The translations under genes and the position numbers were made by a program. The notes beneath the pieces were generated by a model, which did no database searches, was not told the origin of the DNA, and saw only the letters and a list, made by a program, of their open reading frames with translations. A DNA stretch of 64,000 nucleotides from contig CP021238.1 of assembly GCA_002291465.1 (NCBI GenBank), positions 1,426,001-1,490,000 on the forward strand, written 5' to 3'. Positions within the stretch are counted from its first letter, which is position 1. Each line of letters begins with the position of its first letter. Positions 30,536 through 39,060 of the stretch are shown one piece after another. The stretch comes from Mycobacterium lepraemurium (lineage in GTDB: Bacteria; Actinomycetota; Actinomycetes; Mycobacteriales; Mycobacteriaceae).

Positions 30536-33025
30536 ATGCCCAGTAAGACCGCCACCCGCTCCGGAAGCCGAACGAGCAGGTCAAAGGCCACTTCGCGGTC
30601 CAGCGGGTCGCGCGGCGCGCGACCGGCGGCGCCCCGCCGCAAGCCCGGCAGGCACACCCGGCGGCGGCAGCACCCCCTGCTGGTCGCCGCGGGTCTGACC
30701 TGCGGCCGCGCTCTGCGCGCCGGCTGGATGCTGGCCGCCCGGGGCACTGGCGGCGCGGCCCGGTCGATCGGCCGGGCCCGCGACATCGACCCCGGGCACC
30801 GCCGCGACGGCATCGCGCTGCTGCTGCTGGGCTTCTCGGTGGTGGTCGCCGCCAGCTCGTGGTTCCACGCCGCCAGGCCGGTCGGGGCCTGGGTGGACAC
30901 CGCGCTGCGGACGTTCATCGGTGCGGGCGTGCTGGCGCTGCCGGTCGTCACGGCCGCGGTGGCGGTGACGCTGATGCGCACCAAGCCCGATCCCGACGTG
31001 CGGCCCAGGCTGATCCTGGGCGCCGGGCTGGTCGCGCTGTCGGTGCTGGGCCTGCGCCACCTGTGGTCGGGATCGCCGGGCGACCCCGACGCACGCCGCC
31101 ACGCGGCCGGATTCATCGGCTTCGCCATCGGCGGCCCGCTCTCCGACGGGCTGACGCCCTGGATCACTGCGCCGCTGCTGTTCATCGGCTTCATGTTCGG
31201 GCTGCTGCTGTTGACCGGCACCACCATCCGCGAGCTGCCCGTGGTGATGCGCAACCTGTTCCACACCCGGTTCGTTGAGGACTACACCGACGAGGACTAC
31301 GGCGACGAGCCCTACGACTACGCCGGCGAATTCGACGACGCGGCCGAGCAACCGGAGCAGGAACCGGCGGCGTGGGCGCCCGACGACGACGCTCAGGCCG
31401 CGCTGCAGGACGACATCCCCACCGTGCCCGAGCCCGCCGTTAAAACCGGGCGCGGCCGCAAGCGGGGACGCGCGGCCGACAACTCCGACGCCATCGAGCT
31501 GGACCGGGTGGTCGAGGGACCCTACGTGCTGCCGTCGCTGAGCCGGCTGGTGGCCGGGGACCCGCCGAAGAAGCGCAGCGCCGCGAACAACGTGATGGCC
31601 GACGCCATCACCGAGGTGCTCAACCAGTTTAAGGTGGACGCCGCCGTCACCGGCTGCACCCGCGGGCCGACCGTGACCCGCTACGAGGTTGAGCTGGGGC
31701 CCGGGGTGAAGGTGGAGAAGATCACCGCCCTGCAGAAGAACATCGCGTACGCGGTGGCCACCGAGAGCGTGCGGATGCTGGCGCCCATCCCCGGCAAGTC
31801 GGCCGTCGGCATCGAGGTGCCCAACACCGACCGCGAGATGGTGCGGCTGGCCGACGTGCTGACCGCCCCGTCCACCCGTCGCGACCACCACCCGCTGGTG
31901 ATCGGCCTGGGCAAGGACATCGAGGGCGACTTCATTTCGGCGAACCTGGCCAAGATGCCGCACCTGCTGGTGGCCGGCTCCACCGGCTCCGGCAAGTCCA
32001 GCTTCGTCAACTCGATGCTGATCTCGCTGCTGGCCCGGGCCACCCCGGAAGAAGTCAGGATGATCCTGATCGACCCGAAGATGGTGGAACTGACGCCCTA
32101 CGAAGGCATTCCGCATCTGATCACCCCGATCATCACCCAGCCCAAGAAGGCCGCCGCGGCGCTGGCCTGGCTGGTCGAGGAGATGGAGCAGCGCTACCAG
32201 GACATGCAGGCCTCCCGGGTGCGCCACATCGACGACTTCAACGCCAAGGTGCGCTCCGGTGAGATCACCGCGCCGCTGGGCAGCCAGCGCGAATACCGGC
32301 CCTATCCGTACGTGGTGGCGATCGTTGACGAGCTGGCCGACTTGATGATGACCGCGCCGCGCGACGTCGAGGACGCCATCGTGCGGATCACCCAGAAGGC
32401 CCGCGCCGCGGGCATCCACCTGGTGCTGGCCACCCAGCGCCCGTCCGTCGACGTCGTCACCGGCCTGATCAAGACCAACGTGCCGTCCCGGCTGGCGTTC
32501 GCGACGTCGTCGCTCACCGACTCCCGGGTGATCCTGGACCAGGCCGGCGCGGAGAAGCTGATCGGCATGGGCGACGGCCTGTTCCTGCCGATGGGCGCGT
32601 CCAAGCCGATCCGGTTGCAGGGCGCCTTCATCACCGACGAGGAGATCCAGGCCGTCGTCGCCGCCTGCAAGGACCAGGCCGAACCCGAGTACACCGAGGG
32701 CGTCACCGCCGTCAAAACCAGCAGCGAACGCGCCGACGTCGACCCCGACATCGGCGACGACATGGACGTGCTCCTGCAGGCCGTCGAGCTGGTTGTGTCC
32801 AGCCAGTTCGGCTCCACCTCGATGCTGCAGCGCAAACTGCGGGTCGGCTTCGCCAAGGCCGGCCGGCTGATGGACCTGATGGAGACCCGCGGCATCGTCG
32901 GGCCCTCCGAGGGGTCCAAGGCGCGCGAGGTGCTGGTCAAGCCCGACGAGCTGGCCGGAACGCTGGCGCTGATCCGCGGCTCCGGGGCCGGATCGGCCGA
33001 CGCCGACGGCGACGATCCCGACTAG
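30536..33025 (+). CDS. ftsK: DNA translocase FtsK
   Basis: 829 residues. A basic N-terminus is followed by about four hydrophobic segments between residues 80 and 240 (such as GIALLLLGFSVVVAASSW and LLFIGFMFGLLLLTG), an acidic linker (about 250-320), then the motor. The Walker A GSTGSGKSS is at about residues 481-489, Walker B in VVAIVDELADLMM, with the conserved ATQRPSVDVVTGLIKTN. The C-terminal gamma winged helix (QFGSTSMLQRKLRVGFAKAG) reads KOPS sites. FtsK sits at the division septum and pumps chromosome ends apart for XerCD. The ATG at 30536 (MPSKTATRSG) matches the Rv2748c N-terminus. Confidence 0.96.
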   Translation: MPSKTATRSGSRTSRSKATSRSSGSRGARPAAPRRKPGRHTRRRQHPLLVAAGLTCGRALRAGWMLAARGTGGAARSIGRARDIDPGHRRDGIALLLLGFSVVVAASSWFHAARPVGAWVDTALRTFIGAGVLALPVVTAAVAVTLMRTKPDPDVRPRLILGAGLVALSVLGLRHLWSGSPGDPDARRHAAGFIGFAIGGPLSDGLTPWITAPLLFIGFMFGLLLLTGTTIRELPVVMRNLFHTRFVEDYTDEDYGDEPYDYAGEFDDAAEQPEQEPAAWAPDDDAQAALQDDIPTVPEPAVKTGRGRKRGRAADNSDAIELDRVVEGPYVLPSLSRLVAGDPPKKRSAANNVMADAITEVLNQFKVDAAVTGCTRGPTVTRYEVELGPGVKVEKITALQKNIAYAVATESVRMLAPIPGKSAVGIEVPNTDREMVRLADVLTAPSTRRDHHPLVIGLGKDIEGDFISANLAKMPHLLVAGSTGSGKSSFVNSMLISLLARATPEEVRMILIDPKMVELTPYEGIPHLITPIITQPKKAAAALAWLVEEMEQRYQDMQASRVRHIDDFNAKVRSGEITAPLGSQREYRPYPYVVAIVDELADLMMTAPRDVEDAIVRITQKARAAGIHLVLATQRPSVDVVTGLIKTNVPSRLAFATSSLTDSRVILDQAGAEKLIGMGDGLFLPMGASKPIRLQGAFITDEEIQAVVAACKDQAEPEYTEGVTAVKTSSERADVDPDIGDDMDVLLQAVELVVSSQFGSTSMLQRKLRVGFAKAGRLMDLMETRGIVGPSEGSKAREVLVKPDELAGTLALIRGSGAGSADADGDDPD

Positions 33026-33043
33026 CGCCGTTTAGCGCCGAAC

Positions 33044-33059
33044 GTCACGCCAGCGTGAC
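33044..33059. terminator. Short hairpin between convergent ftsK and argA
   Basis: GTCACGC (33044-33050), CA, then GCGTGAC (33053-33059) form a perfect seven-pair stem 19 bases after the ftsK stop and 25 before the argA end. There is no T-tract on either side. A bidirectional terminator is likely from position, but not proven. Confidence 0.45.
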
Positions 33060-33083
33060 TCCCGCGCGGCGCGAGCGCGAGGG

Positions 33084-33604
33084 CTAGAGCACCAGCATCC
33101 GCGAGTTGTCGAGGATGTTCGGCTTGACGTAGCTCAGGTCCAAAAACTCGGCCACCCCGATGTCGTAGGAGCGGCACATCTCCTCGAACACCTCGGCGGT
33201 CACCGGCGTGCTCTCGATCTCGGTGAAGCCGTGCTTTCCGAAGAACTCGGTCTCGAACGTCAACACGAACAGCCGCTTGAGCTCGAGCTCGCGGGCGACC
33301 TGCAGCAGCCGGTCCACGATCGCGTGGCCGATGCCGTGACCGGTCATCGCCGGGTTGACCGCGACGGTGCGGATTTCGCCGAGATCCGACCACAGCACGT
33401 GCAGCGCCCGCACCCGACCACCCGGCCTGGGGAATCGGGGAGCTCGGCCACCCAGAATTCCTGGACCGCCTCATACAGCGTCACGAGGTTCTTTTCCAGC
33501 AGGATCTTTCCCGCGTAGGTGTCGACGAGTTCTTTGATGGCGGGAACATCGGACGTTCGCGCGCGTCGAATCAGCGGTCGGTAGCGCTGCGGACTTTCGG
33601 TCAC
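33084..33604 (-). pseudogene. argA: L-glutamate N-acetyltransferase ArgA (Rv2747-like), one frameshift
   Basis: The GNAT-fold protein begins at GTG 33604 (VTESPQRYRPLIRRARTSDV) and is nearly identical to Rv2747 up to GRVVGCG, where a one-base loss near 33413 (expected VVGCGALHVLWSDL) breaks the frame. The other frame then continues unbroken through the acetyl-CoA loop VNPAMTGHGIGHAIV to YVKPNILDNSRMLVL. The enzyme makes N-acetylglutamate, the first step of arginine synthesis. Being a single lesion in an otherwise conserved gene, a sequencing error or recent mutation are both possible. It is convergent with ftsK. Confidence 0.75.
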
Positions 33605-33660
33605 GGCTAACAGTATCGGCATCACGGACGGCTGCGCTGGTCAACCGTTATTCTGTTGCG

Positions 33661-34260
33661 GTGCCGGGGCAGCCGCAGACGGGTCCGATGGTAGGGCGGG
33701 CAAACATCGCCAACCTAGCCAACACGTTGACCCTGCTGCGGCTGGTGCTGGTGCCGGTCTTTCTGCTCGCCCTGTTCGCCGGCGACGGCCACGAGACCGG
33801 CTTTCGCATCCAGGCTTTCCTGATCTTCGCGTTCGCCTGCATCACCGATCGGCTGGACGGGCTGCTGGCCCGCAACTACGGGATGGCCACCGAACTCGGC
33901 GCGTTCGTCGACCCGATCGCGGACAAGGCGCTGGTCGGGTCGGCGCTGATCGGGCTGTCCATGCTCGGCGAGCTGCCGTGGTGGATCACCGTGCTGATCC
34001 TGGCCCGCGAATTCGGGGTCACCGTGCTGCGGTTGGCGGTCATCCGCCGGGGCGTGATCCCGGCCAGCTGGGGCGGCAAGCTCAAGACGGTGGTGCAGGT
34101 GTTCGCCATCGGTTTGTTCGTGCTGCCGTGGGCGGGCACGCCCGGGCCGTTCCGGGTGGGCGCGGCCGTGGTGATGGGCGCGGCCATCGTGCTCACCGTG
34201 ATCACCGGGATCGACTACGTGGTCTCGACGGTGCGCGAAGTGCGCCGGACCGCTGCCTGA
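33661..34260 (+). CDS. pgsA: CDP-alcohol phosphatidyltransferase PgsA (Rv2746c, PgsA3)
   Basis: 199 residues with several membrane helices (LTLLRLVLVPVFLLALF, FLIFAFACITDRL, WWITVLILAREFGVTVL and the C-terminal VGAAVVMGAAIVLTVI). The family catalytic motif DG-x2-AR-x8-G-x3-D-x3-D is complete in LDGLLARNYGMATELGAF and the following VDPIAD. It should transfer phosphatidyl from CDP-diacylglycerol, probably to glycerol 3-phosphate to give phosphatidylglycerol phosphate. It starts with GTG at 33661; an internal ATG (MVGRANIANLANTLT) is an alternative. clgR follows about 130 bases downstream. Confidence 0.9.
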   Translation: MPGQPQTGPMVGRANIANLANTLTLLRLVLVPVFLLALFAGDGHETGFRIQAFLIFAFACITDRLDGLLARNYGMATELGAFVDPIADKALVGSALIGLSMLGELPWWITVLILAREFGVTVLRLAVIRRGVIPASWGGKLKTVVQVFAIGLFVLPWAGTPGPFRVGAAVVMGAAIVLTVITGIDYVVSTVREVRRTAA

Positions 34261-34387
34261 TTCGGGCTGATTCGGCATCCCCGAACGGGAACCACCGCGG
34301 CCCCGCCGGCGCTCACCTAATTGAGCACCTGCCGGAGGCGAGTGAAGAGGCGTGCCGCGCAGGGCCGACTGGACGAAGGAGGGCGGG

Positions 34388-34715
34388 ATGCCGCCATTGG
34401 TGCGCGAGGTCATCGGCGACGTACTGCGCGAGGCCCGCACGACGCAAGGCCGGACCCTGCGCGAGGTGTCCGATTCGGCTCGGGTGAGCCTGGGCTACCT
34501 GTCCGAGGTGGAACGCTGCCGCAAGGAGCCGTCCAGCGAGCTGCTCAACGCGATCTGCGACGCGCTGGACGTCCCGTTGTCGGTCGGTGCTCACCGACGC
34601 CGGCGAGCGGATGGCCAGCGAGGAACGCGCGGCCGTCGCCGCGCCGGCCGGCCTCAGCATCGACGACAGCACCAAGGTCGTCATCCCGCCGGTGGCCAGC
34701 CTGGCGCTGGCCTGA
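34388..34715 (+). pseudogene. clgR: Xre-family regulator ClgR, one frameshift
   Basis: The N-terminal 65 residues ([37 protein letters not shown]) are the HTH domain of Rv2745c. An extra C near 34585 shifts the frame in the expected [15 protein letters not shown], and the true tail ([18 protein letters not shown]) continues out of frame to 34715. The strongly conserved Gly of ERGRKEPSS is Cys here (ERCRKEPSS), a second sign of relaxed constraint. ClgR activates clp protease genes and, in M. tuberculosis, the clgR-pspA-Rv2743c envelope-stress operon. A truncated protein with the HTH domain and a foreign tail of about 60 residues would still be made. pspA lies about 120 bases downstream. Confidence 0.8.
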
Positions 34716-34833
34716 GCGGCGGGATCCCCGCAAGGGGTACGGCGATCGGCGCCAGCCCACTAAATTGAGCGACAGGCGTGGAGCCTTTTCAGGGCCGCCG
34801 CGGCCCCTCGAGAAGCGAAGGTGGAGCTGACTG

Positions 34834-35661
34834 ATGGCCAATCCGTTCGTCAAGGCGTGGAAGTACCTGATGGCGAAGTTCAACGCCACGATCGACGAGC
34901 GCGCCGACCCCAAGGTGCAGATCCAGCAGGCCATCGAGGAAGCCCAGCGCACCCACCAGGCGCTGACCCAGCAGGCCGCGCAGGTCATCGGCAACCAGCG
35001 CCAACTCGAGATGCGGCTCAACCGCCAGCTCGCCGACGTGGAGAAGCTGCAGGTCAACGTGCGTCAGGCGCTGACGCTGGCCGACCAGGCCACCGCCGCC
35101 GGCGACGCCGCCAAGGTCACCGAGTACAACAACGCCGCCGAGGCGTTCGCCGCCCAGCTGGTCACCGCTGAGCAAAGCGTCGAAGACCTCAAGACGCTGC
35201 ACGACCAGGCGCTCAACGCCGCCGCCCAGGCCAAGAAGGCGGTCGAGCAGAACGCGATGGTGCTGCAGCAGAAGATCGCCGAGCGCACCAAGCTGCTCAG
35301 CCAGCTCGAACAGGCCAAGATGCAGGAACAGGTCAGCGCCTCGCTGCAGTCGATGAGCGAGCTGGCCGCCCCCGGCAACGTGCCCAGCCTGGACGAGGTG
35401 CGCGACAAGATCGAGCGGCGCTACACCAACGCGATCGGGGCCGCCGAACTGGCGCAGGGCTCCGTGCAGGGCAGGATTCTCGAGGTCGAGCAGGCCGGCG
35501 TGCAGATGGCCGGGCATTCCCGACTCGAGCAGATCCGCGCCTCGATGCGGGGCGAGGCGTTGCCGACCGGAGGCACACCGGCCGCCGGCGGCACCCAGGC
35601 CACCCCCGCGCCCGGCCAGGGCGCCGGCGGCGCGGTCAGCGAGAAACCACTTGGTCAGTAG
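34834..35661 (+). CDS. pspA: PspA/IM30 family membrane-stress protein (35-kDa antigen)
   Basis: 275 residues, matching Rv2744c. The N-terminal amphipathic helix [20 protein letters not shown] binds membranes. It is followed by the long PspA coiled coil (about residues 25-220) and a Gly/Ala/Pro-rich tail. PspA-type proteins assemble into scaffolds that protect the inner membrane under envelope stress. In M. tuberculosis the gene lies in an operon with clgR before it and the membrane protein Rv2743c after it, with which it interacts. Here both neighbours are frameshifted while this gene is intact. Confidence 0.93.
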   Translation: MANPFVKAWKYLMAKFNATIDERADPKVQIQQAIEEAQRTHQALTQQAAQVIGNQRQLEMRLNRQLADVEKLQVNVRQALTLADQATAAGDAAKVTEYNNAAEAFAAQLVTAEQSVEDLKTLHDQALNAAAQAKKAVEQNAMVLQQKIAERTKLLSQLEQAKMQEQVSASLQSMSELAAPGNVPSLDEVRDKIERRYTNAIGAAELAQGSVQGRILEVEQAGVQMAGHSRLEQIRASMRGEALPTGGTPAAGGTQATPAPGQGAGGAVSEKPLGQ

Positions 35662-35664
35662 CTC

Positions 35665-36448
35665 ATGGCCGTGAACGCAACGCAGCCCGGGCCGTGGCGG
35701 GCGTTGCTGCAGCGCGGAGTGGCCGCCGCCGACCTTTCCGATCTGGTGACCCGCAAGATCAGCGCGGCCACGGACCCGCGGGCGCGCGCTGCGCTGGGGC
35801 CTGATCTTCACCGCCGGGTGCGCGTTCTGGGCGGTGCTGACGATCGTGCTGGCCGCCTGGGGATGGTTCGCCCTGCTGCTGGAGATCGCCGGCGCCGTCG
35901 CGGTCGTGATGGCCATTCCGGCGACGTTGCTGCTGCTGCGCTACCGCTGGCTGCGCGCCGAGCCGCTGCCGGCGCCCCGGACGACGAACGTGCGCCGGCT
36001 GCCGCCGCCGGGTTCGGCGGCCCGCTCGGCGATGTACGCGCTGGGCGCCTCCGAACGCGGCTTCGCCTCGTTGCTGGCCGTGCTGGAGTGGGGCGTGATG
36101 TTGCCGGCCGCCGAGATCCGCGACCTGACCGCGGCCGCCGGCCGCACCTCGGCGGCCATGGCGTCCACCGCCGCGCAGGTGGTGTCGATGGAACGGGCGG
36201 CGCAGGCCGGCGAGGAATCCCGGTCGTATCTCGCGCCCACCATCAACGCGTTCACCGCGCAGCTGAGCGCCGGGGTGCGCCAGTACAACGAAATGGTCAC
36301 CGCCGCAGCGAGATTGGTGTCTGCGGCCAACGGTGACGGGTCAACCGCGTCGCAGCACTACCGGGCGGAGCTGGTCGGGGCCACCGACCGGCTGAACGGG
36401 TGGGCGCAGGCCTTCGACGAACTCGGCGGGTTACGCGGCGCCGGTTAG
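35665..36448 (+). pseudogene. PspA-associated membrane protein (Rv2743c-like), one frameshift
   Basis: The ATG lies three bases after the pspA stop. The first 40 residues (WRALLQRGVAAADLSDLVTR) are followed by an extra base near 35785 inside the expected RWGLIFTAGCAFWAVLTIV, where the membrane segments begin. The remaining frame to 36448 holds two membrane helices (FALLLEIAGAVAVVMAIPAT) and a soluble C-terminal helical region. Unbroken it would be about 260 residues, close to Rv2743c. In M. tuberculosis this partner tethers PspA at the membrane; here the truncated product would lack all membrane helices. Confidence 0.75.
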
Positions 36449-36843
36449 TCTTCCGGGCGCGGGCCGTAGCGCTCGATGTAGGGCCGGTGCATGTGGGCGT
36501 CGCGCTGCCGGGAGACCTCGTCGACCAGCTCGGGGTCCAGATCATGCACGGCCAGCATGTGCCGGAGCCACACCTTGTTGAGCGCGTGCGAAAAGTACAC
36601 GAACGGAATGAGAATCGGCAGCGTCATGCTCAGGTGCACGTCGAGCGTCGTCGGGATCAACCAGAACAGGGCCAGCACCAGCACCGCCGGCACCGCCACC
36701 CGCCGCATCATCCGGGCCGTCGCGCCCTTGCCGGCCAGGTCGTTGCGCACCCAGTCGCGCATCGAGTCCGGCAGCCGCCCGCCGCAGCAATAGCGGACGA
36801 ACTGAACGAAATTCGGACGGGTGCGGCCCCTGTCCTGGCTCAT
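36445..36843 (-). CDS. DUF5313 family membrane protein
   Basis: 132 residues. It has a typical N-terminus RPNFVQFVRYCCGGRLPDSM and DWVRNDLAGKGATARMMRR, then two adjacent hydrophobic segments (VAVPAVLVLALFWLIPTT and LPILIPFVYFSHAL), and a charged C-terminus ending with the YIERYGPRPED motif. This fits the actinobacterial DUF5313 family of small membrane proteins, whose function is not known. Its end overlaps the convergent Rv2743c-like pseudogene by four bases. Confidence 0.7.
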   Translation of the reverse strand: MSQDRGRTRPNFVQFVRYCCGGRLPDSMRDWVRNDLAGKGATARMMRRVAVPAVLVLALFWLIPTTLDVHLSMTLPILIPFVYFSHALNKVWLRHMLAVHDLDPELVDEVSRQRDAHMHRPYIERYGPRPED

Positions 36844-36850
36844 GGCGTGC

Positions 36851-37282
36851 TCAGAACGTGGCTTTCAGCGACGGCAGCAGCAGCGCGGCCACCCCGCGCG
36901 CCGTGGCCTTGAGCATGTCGAAGAAGTCGAAGTAGTCCCGCCACAACGTGATTTGCCCGTTCTGCACCTCGAACACGCCGCACACCCAGAACTGCAGCCG
37001 CAGCGGGCCGAAGATCAGCGCATCGGTGCGTTCGGTGAGCACCGCGCCGCGGTCGGCCGCGATGCGGTGGATCTTCACCTCGAAGGCGGCGCGGCCCTCC
37101 ATCCGGCGAAACAGCTTCATGGCCCGGGCCCGACCGTGGATGGTGGGCAGCCCGACGTTCTCGTAGACGAGGTCGTCGGCCAGTGCGGCCTCGGCGGCGT
37201 CGTAATCCGCGTCCTGCAGCGCGTTGAGGAATCCTTCGACCGTACGGGTGTTCGCAACGGTGGTCCCAGTCAGCTCGGTCAT
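36851..37282 (-). CDS. ephG: Limonene-1,2-epoxide hydrolase family protein EphG
   Basis: 143 residues with the cone-shaped SnoaL/LEH fold, matching Rv2740. The catalytic Asp-Arg-Asp set is suggested by R and D in LTERTDALIFG (about residue 88-92) and D in TLWRDYFDFFDM (about 120). The family hydrolyses epoxides by direct attack of water; Rv2740 has been shown to act on cholesterol-type or fatty epoxides. The ATG at 37282 (MTELTGTTVANTRTVEGF) diverges from the glycosyltransferase gene with about 50 bases between them. Confidence 0.85.
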   Translation of the reverse strand: MTELTGTTVANTRTVEGFLNALQDADYDAAEAALADDLVYENVGLPTIHGRARAMKLFRRMEGRAAFEVKIHRIAADRGAVLTERTDALIFGPLRLQFWVCGVFEVQNGQITLWRDYFDFFDMLKATARGVAALLLPSLKATF

Positions 37283-37334
37283 ATCGCAAGCGTAGGCGAG
37301 CGTGGCGGCCGAACGCTGTGGCAGGGTGAATCCG

Positions 37335-38495
37335 ATGCGCGTCGCCGTGGTCGCCGGGCCGGATCCCGGGCATTCGTTCCCGGCGACCGCGCTGTGCCGC
37401 CGCTTCGCCGACGCCGGCGATGCCCCCACGCTGTTCACCGGCGACGAGTGGCTGGACACCGCCCGCGGCGCCGGCGTCGACGCCGTCGAACTGGACGGAC
37501 TGGCGGCCACCGACGAGGACGTCGACGCCGGGGCCCGCATCCACCGCCGCGCTGCCCGGATGGCGGTGCTCAACGCGCCCGCCCTGCGCGACCTGGCGCC
37601 CGACCTGGTGGTGTCCGACGTCATCACCGCCGGCGGCGGGATGGCCGCCGAGCTGCTCGGCATCCCGTGGATCGAGCTCAGCCCGCATCCGCTCTACCTG
37701 CCGTCCAAGGGGTTGCCGCCGATCGGCAGCGGGCTGGCCCCGGGCACCGGCCTGCGCGGACGGCTGCGCGACGCCACCATGCGCGCGCTGACCGCGCGCT
37801 CCTGGCGGGCGGGGCTGCGGCAGCGCGCCGCGGCGCGGGCCGAGATCGGCTTGCCGGCCCGCGATCCGGGGCCGCTGCGCCGGCTGATCGCCACCCTGCC
37901 CGCCCTCGAGGTGCCCCGGCCCGACTGGCCGGACGAGGGCGTGCTGGTGGGGCCGCTGCATTTCGAGCCGACCGACCGGGTGCTGGACATCCCGGCCGGT
38001 TCCGGGCCGGTGGTGGTGGTCGCGCCGTCGACCGCGCTGACCGGCGCCCGGGGTCTGGCCGAGGTTGCGCTGTCCTGCCTGACGCCGGGGGAGACGCTGC
38101 CGGCCGGGGCGCGGCTGGTGGTGTCCCGGCTGGCCGGGCCGGAGCTGGCGGCGCCGCCGTGGGCGGTGGTCGGGCTGGGCAGTCAGGCCGAGTTGCTGCG
38201 GCACGCCGACGTGGTGGTCTGCGGCGGCGGGCACGGGATGGTGGCCAAGACGCTGCTGGCCGGGGTGCCGCTGGTGGCGGTGCCCGGCGGCGGCGACCAG
38301 TGGGAGATCGCTAACCGGGTGGTCCGCCAGGGCAGCGCCCGGCTGATCCGGCTGCTGAGCGCCGACGCGCTGGTGGCCGCGGTGAACGAGGTGCTGTCGT
38401 CACCGGGCTGCCGGGCGGCCGCCCAACGCGCGGCCGCCGGCATCGCCGACGTCGCCGATCCGGTCCGGGTGTGCCGCGAGGCGCTGGCCGGATGA
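37335..38495 (+). CDS. Glycosyltransferase (Rv2739c-like, GT1/MGT family)
   Basis: 386 residues from ATG 37335 (MRVAVVAGPDPGHSFPATAL), a typical GT-B N-terminus with a GPxxGH-type motif. The donor-binding half has VVVAPSTALTG, VVCGGGHGMVAKTLLAGVPL and VPGGGDQWEIANRVVRQG, as in macrolide and lipid glycosyltransferases. It should move a sugar from a nucleotide donor to an unknown lipid or small-molecule acceptor. A GTG at 37302 would add eleven residues without homology. Unlike the GT1 gene at 7.5 kb this one is intact. Confidence 0.85.
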   Translation: MRVAVVAGPDPGHSFPATALCRRFADAGDAPTLFTGDEWLDTARGAGVDAVELDGLAATDEDVDAGARIHRRAARMAVLNAPALRDLAPDLVVSDVITAGGGMAAELLGIPWIELSPHPLYLPSKGLPPIGSGLAPGTGLRGRLRDATMRALTARSWRAGLRQRAAARAEIGLPARDPGPLRRLIATLPALEVPRPDWPDEGVLVGPLHFEPTDRVLDIPAGSGPVVVVAPSTALTGARGLAEVALSCLTPGETLPAGARLVVSRLAGPELAAPPWAVVGLGSQAELLRHADVVVCGGGHGMVAKTLLAGVPLVAVPGGGDQWEIANRVVRQGSARLIRLLSADALVAAVNEVLSSPGCRAAAQRAAAGIADVADPVRVCREALAG

Positions 38496-38504
38496 CCTTA
38501 TGCT

Positions 38505-38540
38505 TCGGCGGGAGGCACCCACCTCGGCGGGAGGCACCCA
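38505..38540. repeat. Duplicated 17-bp sequence carrying a ribosome binding site
   Basis: TCGGCGGGAGGCACCCA occurs at 38505-38521 and again at 38524-38540, separated by CC. Each copy contains GGGAGG. The second is correctly placed before the ATG at 38540, whose A is the last base of the copy. Confidence 0.75.
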
Positions 38541-38824
38541 TGAGGATCATCACCACGTTCGGTGCGGGCGCCGTGCTGGCCGGGGCGCTGTTCGGCTCGC
38601 CGTTGTGGGCCGGCCCGGCTCACGCCGACAGCGCCGATCAGCAGCAGGCCTGCTAGTCGATGGACGACCCGGCCGCCGCCGAGCAGGGAATGGCGCCGGC
38701 CGAGTACGCCTTCATGCAGTTGCGCGCCACCATGTCCGCGCAACGCGCCCGCGACACCATGTCCCTGGCGGTGCAGACGTATTGCCCCAACCACCTGATC
38801 GACCTGCCGGCCAGCTGGCGCTGA
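38540..38824 (+). pseudogene. Small secreted DUF732-like protein, in-frame amber
   Basis: The ATG at 38540 opens a clear signal peptide (MRIITTFGAGAVLAGALFG then SPLWAGPAHA, with an Ala-x-Ala cut). The frame stops at TAG 38654-38656 after QQQAC, then stays open in the same frame for another 55 codons (APAEYAFMQLRATMSAQRA, ending VQTYCPNHLIDLPASWR). The spacing of cysteines and the final TYCP motif recall mycobacterial DUF732 exported proteins. Readthrough would give 93 residues. No other lesion is seen, so a single point mutation may have killed it. Confidence 0.65.
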
Positions 38825-38850
38825 GGACGCGTCTGGGTATGTTGGCTGGG

Positions 38851-39045
38851 ATGCGGCTCACGGAGTTCCACGAGCGGGTGGTGTTGCGCTTCGGCACCAC
38901 CTACGGCTCATCGGTGTTGGTGGATCACGTACTGACCGGTTTGGGCGGGCGGACGGCGGCGCAGGCCATCGAGGACGGTGTCGACCCGCGCGACGTCTGG
39001 CGGGCGTTGTGCGTCGACTTCGACGTGCCGCGGGAGCAGTGGTGA
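38851..39045 (+). CDS. DUF3046 family protein (Rv2738c-like)
   Basis: 64 residues, a complete DUF3046 domain: MRLTEFHERVVLRFGTTYG, then DHVLTGLGGRTAAQAIEDGV and WRALCVDFDVPREQW. The family occurs almost only in actinobacteria, usually next to recA or recX as here; the function is unknown. An in-frame ATG twelve bases upstream is possible, but the family begins at MRLTEFH. Confidence 0.85.
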   Translation: MRLTEFHERVVLRFGTTYGSSVLVDHVLTGLGGRTAAQAIEDGVDPRDVWRALCVDFDVPREQW

Positions 39046-39060
39046 GCCCGCAAAACGGTG

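Noticed and set aside
30581..32419. 612-codon open frame on the minus strand inside ftsK
   Set aside because: It is the antisense shadow of a GC-rich gene: His/Gly/Val-rich composition, no family motifs, and ftsK on the other strand is clearly real.
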